DNA of 64,000 nt from Linepithema humile. Its lineage: Eukaryota; Arthropoda; Insecta; Hymenoptera; Formicidae. The stretch lies in NCBI RefSeq assembly GCF_040581485.1, contig NC_090128.1:12028001-12092000 (forward strand). Direction: 5' to 3'. Both the position numbers and the translations under genes were made by a program. The notes under the pieces are model-generated. The model saw only the letters and a program-made list of their open reading frames with translations, had not been told where the DNA came from and ran no database searches. Of this stretch, positions 57,900 to 64,000 are shown one piece after another. Numbering within the stretch: the stretch's first letter is position 1; every line of letters starts with the position of its first letter.

Positions 57900-60800
57900 T
57901 ACCGGGATCGATAGCATCGAGAGACATTAAGTCCGGGGTCGTCCACGTGGATGGCGGAGTCACGACGGTGCCCTTACCCAGGGCTCGAGATGGGACGGGG
58001 AAGGCAGAGCGAAGGGAACGGAACGGGGTTTCGGGTCTCGTCGGGTAACCGCGCGTGAGATAGCGAGCTTCGCCTACGACGATGTTTTATGGTACCGAGA
58101 GTTATTGTTGCAGTAATTTCCGTGTTACGACGCCGGGGAGCTTCTTATCGAGGCGGGGGAGAGCGGCTGCGGAGGCGGTACGCCCCCAAAGACGCCTTGC
58201 GATCCCTGCGAGGAGGATCGCACGCGCAAGAAGAACCGATTTCTCGCCGGCAGAGTGTACGCGGGGATTTCATCGCCGGAGCTTCCTCTGCGCGTTGCTG
58301 CGGCGACTTTAATTCGTAATGCACTTTTTGTTAATCACCCCCGCACACTCGGAGTACTTTGCGTAAATTTGTAATATCGACGGTATTAATGCCCCTAACG
58401 AACGGGGTAAGAAAAAAGGTGACAGAGTCGAGAAAACTTTGCCGCGAGAATAAAAATTAAATGCGATTACCCGTTTCATCGAGACTTCAATAACGGATTT
58501 ATCTTGCAAAATAAATTGCAATTTGATGTTTCTCTACTGTATAATATGCAGGGAAATATAAATACTGTAAAAATTTCCAGATAGAATATCAAGAGAAGCG
58601 CTATAATTTGTACGCCTTTACGTAACACACAGCTCGAACTGATAACGACATTTGTACGTATCTCGCGTCGCGTGTAATCTGATAAACTCGCGAACTCGGC
58701 AATAAAAACGCCGCTAAGTCACCGGTCCCAGAGCTGGCAATAAAGAAAATTGCACGCGTGCGGCACTCGGAGAAAAGGGTGATTTTCGAGGTCGCGAAAT
58801 GCACCTCTCGCCTCTCGCGGGAGAGGGGTCTAACAAAGCGGGCGAAAATAGATGATTCGAAATCAACAGGTCCGTATTAGCGTTTTACGGTGCGCGACCT
58901 ACGGTTTACAGCGCGGCGGCGGGCTCGCTGTAATGACGGGGAATTTGCTTAATACACCGCACGGAATGTATCAGACGCCGAACTTCGTGAATCAGAAACT
59001 CGCTCTCTCGCTCTTTCTCTCCTTCTCTCTTCCATCCTTTCTCTCTCCCTCTCGCGCCGCGCCGAGACCGTCGGCGGGGTTAGACAAATGAATCGAATTA
59101 AGATCTAATCACGACGATAATCTATCTCAGCCCGGCATCTCTCGGAGTCATGTAGCATCCGACGACTCTCCTCGTGCGAGGATGCGGGGGCGAGCATCGC
59201 GAAACTTGCCGTGCCGTCGAACTTCGCGGAGCACAACGCGGTTACCGCCGCGTAAACACTACTGGTTAACCCTTTCGTGCGGCGTTTCAATCTTCGGCTT
59301 GTCTACTGAATGCCGACCACGAGATAACTCATGATGATTCAATTAAAGACTCGATTAAACATTGAGTTAAATTTTAAAAATAAAATGTGTAAACAAAATG
59401 AAATAAAATAAAATTTAGGACGACTGGAAACAAACCGAATACGCGATAAAACTTCGAACAACATAATTTAATATATATAAAACGATTTAGTATAAAAGTC
59501 AAATAAATTCAAAACAAAATTTAAATGCAGAATAAAATTTATTTTTCAATTTCTACGTTGTACGTGTGTGTAATTTTTGATCGGCGTGAAAATGAAATCA
59601 ACATTTTCATAAGTCGATAAATGAAAAAAAGGATTATTCGTGGCGTGCGTCATTTTAAGCATTCAAGATGTTTTATGACGCGAATCGGCACGATCCAGCG
59701 TATTTTTCGCGCGATCGTCTGCAAATCGCGCGAATTTTCGCAAAAGGCACAGCAAATCTACAACGACGGCTGCCGCAAATCCCGATCGCGGAGTTGAATA
59801 ATTCGCGTACTCGAAAATCCGATGGCGTCAAAAATCACGCTCGTGAAATTCCGTCGACATCGCGAGTAATAGAACTTCCGCCTTTTCTCTCTCTCTCTCT
59901 CTTCCTCACCTCTCGTCGCTCTCCCTTCAGAAATATTAACCGCCCCGATTGCGGTGCAATTGGTGCAGCTTCACGTACGATTTGATATTTATTGATTTCA
60001 CGGTGGGGACTGACGTCATCGTTTATTACCGGCGCTCGAGGGAATGCAGCTGCTTTCGTAAGTCGGTGTGAGATTGGTCCGGCAGAGTAAACGCCGATGC
60101 AATAGCGTTGTAGGATGATTTTAGCACCGTGTATTCGCCGGGGAATTGATCAACGAGCGTGCAGGATTTTCGCGGCCAGTGACAGTAGGGGTTTGTTATC
60201 TGACGAGCTGACGAGCGAACAAAGAAGATACCGCGAAAAAAAAAGCGAAAAAACAAAGCGGTCAACCGACTGCCCGATCGTCTGATACACAATCGAATTT
60301 TTGCTTCGTCCAAAATTATACTCAACTCGCAAATTGAAATATCGACGATGGCGGAAAAAATGGGGGAAAATAATCCTCTGATAATTTTCGTGCAAAATGT
60401 ACTAAATCTCTCGGGGCGAGACGCGAAGGGAACGTATAAAGCACTCGCGAAGCAACGCTAAAGTAATTTCTTATCGCGCCGCGTATGACGTAATCTTATC
60501 TGCCGCAGTCGGCGTTCCGCAATTTCGCGCGCTCGCGACTCACGGGTAATCGTGACAGACGTTTTCCTGGTCCACAAAGAGTCGCAAAATAACGGCCGTC
60601 GCGCGTTATCGCTCCGTGTGCGGACACGCGCAGGGACAAAAGCTCGGGTTTCCGCGATAGTAATAAACGACGGATGCCGGTGAACGGAAAGGAGGAAGCC
60701 AGGAGAGCGAGAGCGTGGAAGCTTTCTTTCCTGAGGAGGGATCAATAGCGCGGCGCGACATTACTTTTTACCGGGACGAAGATATAAATGGTGCTCCACC

Positions 60801-61618
60801 ATTAGAGAACGTCCGATCGATATTCTATCTACTGTCGGACGCGCGTTACGCGAGAGCGCCAAAAAGTGTAGCTTCCACGACGGCGGCGGCGTAGAGAGAA
60901 AGGGGGAGAGAAGAGAGAGGAGAGAGCTCTCAGTTTTCTTATGTCGAGAAGAAATTTCCCAGGGCGCGGCGAACGACCGAAAGGGAACTTTTCTCGTGTC
61001 GCGCGAAGAACCGTGCATACACGTGCGAGCTGGCGTGACGTACATAAATACGAGCGGAGGGGAGCGCCGTAAAACTGATGATAATGATTCGTCGCTTCGT
61101 TAAGTTTACTTCGCACACTTCACGCCATATTACTGGGGAAAGCGAGGATAAAAAGACGAAAGAAAAGACCTTAACGAGGATTAATCAAATTCATATTTTG
61201 AAGTGGATGCGCACAGTTTGCGCGAAGCGCTTCAAATGTGAACTTTAAATATAAAATTATATCTGACAAATTATAGTCGTTATAGGAATTATACGGTTAA
61301 TACAGACTGCAATCCTGCCCTCCGCGGATAGTCTACGGATATCTACTCAAGCATCATCTCGCCGGCACTATATTATAAAATTAAATTTACGTTATGAGTT
61401 GCATGAGGGTCGCTTTTATGCATCGTCTGCGGTACCGCTGCGTTTAAATAGACTTTTAGATCGAACGGAAGCAACGTTTATGGTTCTTCGCCTTTCCGAC
61501 CGCGCTATTTCATCCTCGCGGTCATAATCGTCGAAGTGGTTGCAAGAAAAGGCTATAAAGAACCCACCCTCGTAATAATAATAATAACGATAACAATAAT
61601 GACGGAATTAATAACGGC

Positions 61619-61661
61619 GAGAGAGAGAGACAGAGAGAGAGAAAGAGAGAGAGAGAGAGAG
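61619..61661. repeat. (GA)n microsatellite with adjacent (AAT)n
   Basis: GA run of about 43 bases; just upstream near 61574-61600 there is a short AAT/AAC repeat. Confidence 0.9.
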
Positions 61662-64000
61662 TAGTATCGAAAGCGACGGCGCCACAGCATTCACCGCTCT
61701 TTGCCTTTCGCGCGCGATGGTTAATTTTTCTCCCTTCGATTTTAATGACCCGCCTTATTAATTCGCGTCGTTTATTCGCTCGATAACATCGCGAGCGGCG
61801 TAATGCCGCGGCGAAGCTCGATAATGGAAGACTCTTTCCTTTGCAAATAGACTGGTTCTTTCACTCTGCCTCTCGCGTTCTCCCTTTCTACCCCGCTCTC
61901 TCTCTTTTAACTGTTTCTTGCATCCGTGTAATCCCATTTGCGTCGCTGTCGTATATATTGAAAGTTTTATTTATACGCACCCGAGTGTTTATAAACGAGC
62001 GCGGTAAAATTAATATTAAACCATCCGGCGAATACAAATTTCGTGAATTCCTTTTAAATTTTTCAGAATGCGCTTTACGCCCGCATTAACCGCGTGTGAA
62101 CGACCGATTCTCCGAATAATAACTCCGAGTGTCCCACGATATGAATACGCGAACACGATCACGACTCGTTCGGGAAATTGCTCTCTTATTTATTAAAATA
62201 ATGATTTGAATTTTCCGTGAATCATTTCTACATAGCAGTGAACAATCTCCGAAATTTGTTTATGCGACATAAATGAAAAAAAAAAAAAAGTGTACGTGTG
62301 TTTTAATAGGCGCGAGCTGTAAAGGGCTCAATTAAACAATTTTTGCCCTTCCCTTGGAAAAAAAAAACTAAAAATGTTATCGTAAGCCCGTTCAACGTGC
62401 GTTGCACAGGACGCGTTTACAAGAGTGCACAGAGGTATATAAATTGCATGGCGCACATCCGATCTGTGCGTTTGACGAAAAAAAAGAGAAAAAAAACGAA
62501 AGAGAATAAAAGTCGCGTGCGAAAAACCGGGCAGCGATTGACCGACCGAATATGGGCCAGCGGGTTTAGCCGACTTAAGTCCATTTTCCATATTTATTCA
62601 TATTCATACAGCCGTGTGACATCCCTATACGATCCGCCCGTATAAATTTTCGATATCCGCGTGCGCACTCACACACACAACACACCATACACACACAGTC
62701 CGGTGTCTTTCTGTCTTTCCTCTTTTTTTTCCTCTCCCGTTTTTCACACGGCGGCTGTTTTCCCTCGCACTCGGGCGCAACTATCCGATGGCCCGATATA
62801 ACGTTCACCGGGGCTGAATTATTAGATGAAAATACACACGACGGATTAGTTCGCGCGTATTCCCTTCCGCGGCTACGTGTCGAGCACGGCTTAATCGTGA
62901 CAAACGTCGCGATCGTAAATCCGGCATCGTTAAGGGCTCATAAAACGTACATTAAGCCCTGCGGCCGATTCCCGGTGAAGACAGTTCCGCGGATGGAATT
63001 AATGGAGTAATACACGTCCGCCCGAGTCCCGCGGCGAAATTCGGCGATTCGCCAACGTGCGGAAAACCGGAGGATTGAGAACCATAAATTTGTGTAAAAC
63101 CTGAAACGTATTCTTAAACTCTTTAGCTCTTCGAACGTTTTAGTAATTTATTATTTTATATAAACATAAATCTTGCGACAGTAAGAAAGAAAAAGATATG
63201 GACTCTTGAATAATTTTGCGGATTTATATCTTTTTCATATTTTTTCATCGTTTAGTAAAAAAATGCGTTCACTTCGCGTTTCGTTGAGTTTAGGATTAAA
63301 AAACTCCCCCAACTGTATTTCGTGAGATGACATATGTGCTTCGTGGCTTAGTCACGCGCGCACGAGCTGTCTTCCATGACGATCTAACCGGTGAGTCATT
63401 TGGCCCTGATAGAAATCGCGAATTCGAATATTTCACGGCGGCTAGGCCCTAATGTCGCAATTGAGATTAATGCTATGCTAATGATAGTGGTAAGTAATGA
63501 TATAATATATAATCCTGACATCTAACCTTTAATCATTTTGGCACTGACGCATTTACCCTTTTATCAAGCTCAGAAATGAAGAATTCCGTGGTCCACAATT
63601 ACGATGTAAATGTAATCATTTATATTCACATTAAAATATTTGTCTGTGTTATTTCATTAAATTTTATATATTAAATTGTCGCATCCCTCCTCTCTCCATT
63701 CACAACAGCAATTACAAAAATTTCGCCGTATAATGTAATTTAAACGGCCTCTCGTATATTTTAAATTATTATCTCGCGGTCAAGAGTTAATTGTAATGCA
63801 GCTACTTAAAGATTAAAAAATAAGCTTTTATCCAGCGCTGGATTCTAAAGTAATTAGCAACGAGATCGGGTCGGCTATAAGTAATCAACTTTCGCAGAAT
63901 AAATATTATACAATCGTGTGCGTTAATTATGTGGAGCCGTTGCAACTGTGGTGAAAATACGGGAGCAACGAAAACCAGGATAAATATAAAGATAAATAAA

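Larger units (their letters stand above)
49651..64000 (-). other. Presumed beat intron 1, distal part
   Basis: 14 kb of GC/CpG-rich DNA alternating with AT-rich patches. No exon resembling a signal peptide or any protein family was recognised on either strand. It contains microsatellites at 51558-51592, 53471-53514, 55731-55761, 56364-56398, 57867-57898 and 61619-61661, and a CpG-dense patch at 56400-56960. The right edge of the window is reached without another gene. Confidence 0.4.

Noticed and set aside
57763..57963. Glycine-rich ORF
   Set aside because: Generated by the (CCG)n repeat at 57867-57898.

Overview
The window looks like nuclear DNA of a holometabolous insect, most likely a hymenopteran and plausibly an ant (inference). 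The evidence is spliced genes with GT-AG introns, insect gene families (beaten path, a fused Su(var)3-9/eIF2gamma locus), abundant microsatellites, and CpG-rich DNA with uninterrupted CG runs. No bacterial, viral or CRISPR signal was seen. All exon boundaries below were read by hand; for every multi-exon gene the exon phases agree with one another and with the protein family.

Left part (1-24 kb), AT-rich and gene-dense. On the minus strand lies a composite locus at 267-9538. Three shared 5' exons (82 codons plus one base) can be joined either to five further eIF2gamma exons at 267-1665, with the last exon off the left edge, or to one long Su(var)3-9 exon at 4938-6730 that sits inside the eIF2gamma intron. 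Both acceptors are in the same phase, so one locus can encode a translation factor GTPase subunit and an H3K9 methyltransferase. The intervals around it carry two foldback, MITE-like elements: one in eIF2gamma intron 1, and one of 548 bp with a perfect 8-bp target duplication just upstream of the eIF2gamma start. Next come two mitochondrial respiratory-chain genes on the minus strand, ATP synthase gamma and NDUFS5/ND-15. They are followed by RYBP (plus; a Polycomb PRC1 partner), PWP1 (minus; 11 exons, WD-repeat ribosome-biogenesis protein), and the divergent pair HMGCL (minus, single exon) and RNASEH2A (plus, two exons). That pair shares a promoter of about 375 bp containing a perfect DRE octamer.

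Right part (about 24-64 kb), GC- and CpG-rich and gene-poor. Five minus-strand exons (26509-33856) encode a beaten-path family immunoglobulin protein: two Ig-like regions and a hydrophobic C-terminal tail. The signal-peptide exon was not found, so the remaining 30 kb (33857-64000) is best read as part of a very long first intron. It holds many simple repeats, a roughly 3-kb pyrimidine-biased block, CG dinucleotide runs and poly(A) tracts, but no convincing coding exon.

The most interesting signals are the Su(var)3-9/eIF2gamma fusion with its purine-rich, apparently weak Su(var)3-9 acceptor, the two foldback elements at that locus, the sharp change in composition near 24 kb, and two speculative small secreted-protein ORFs.
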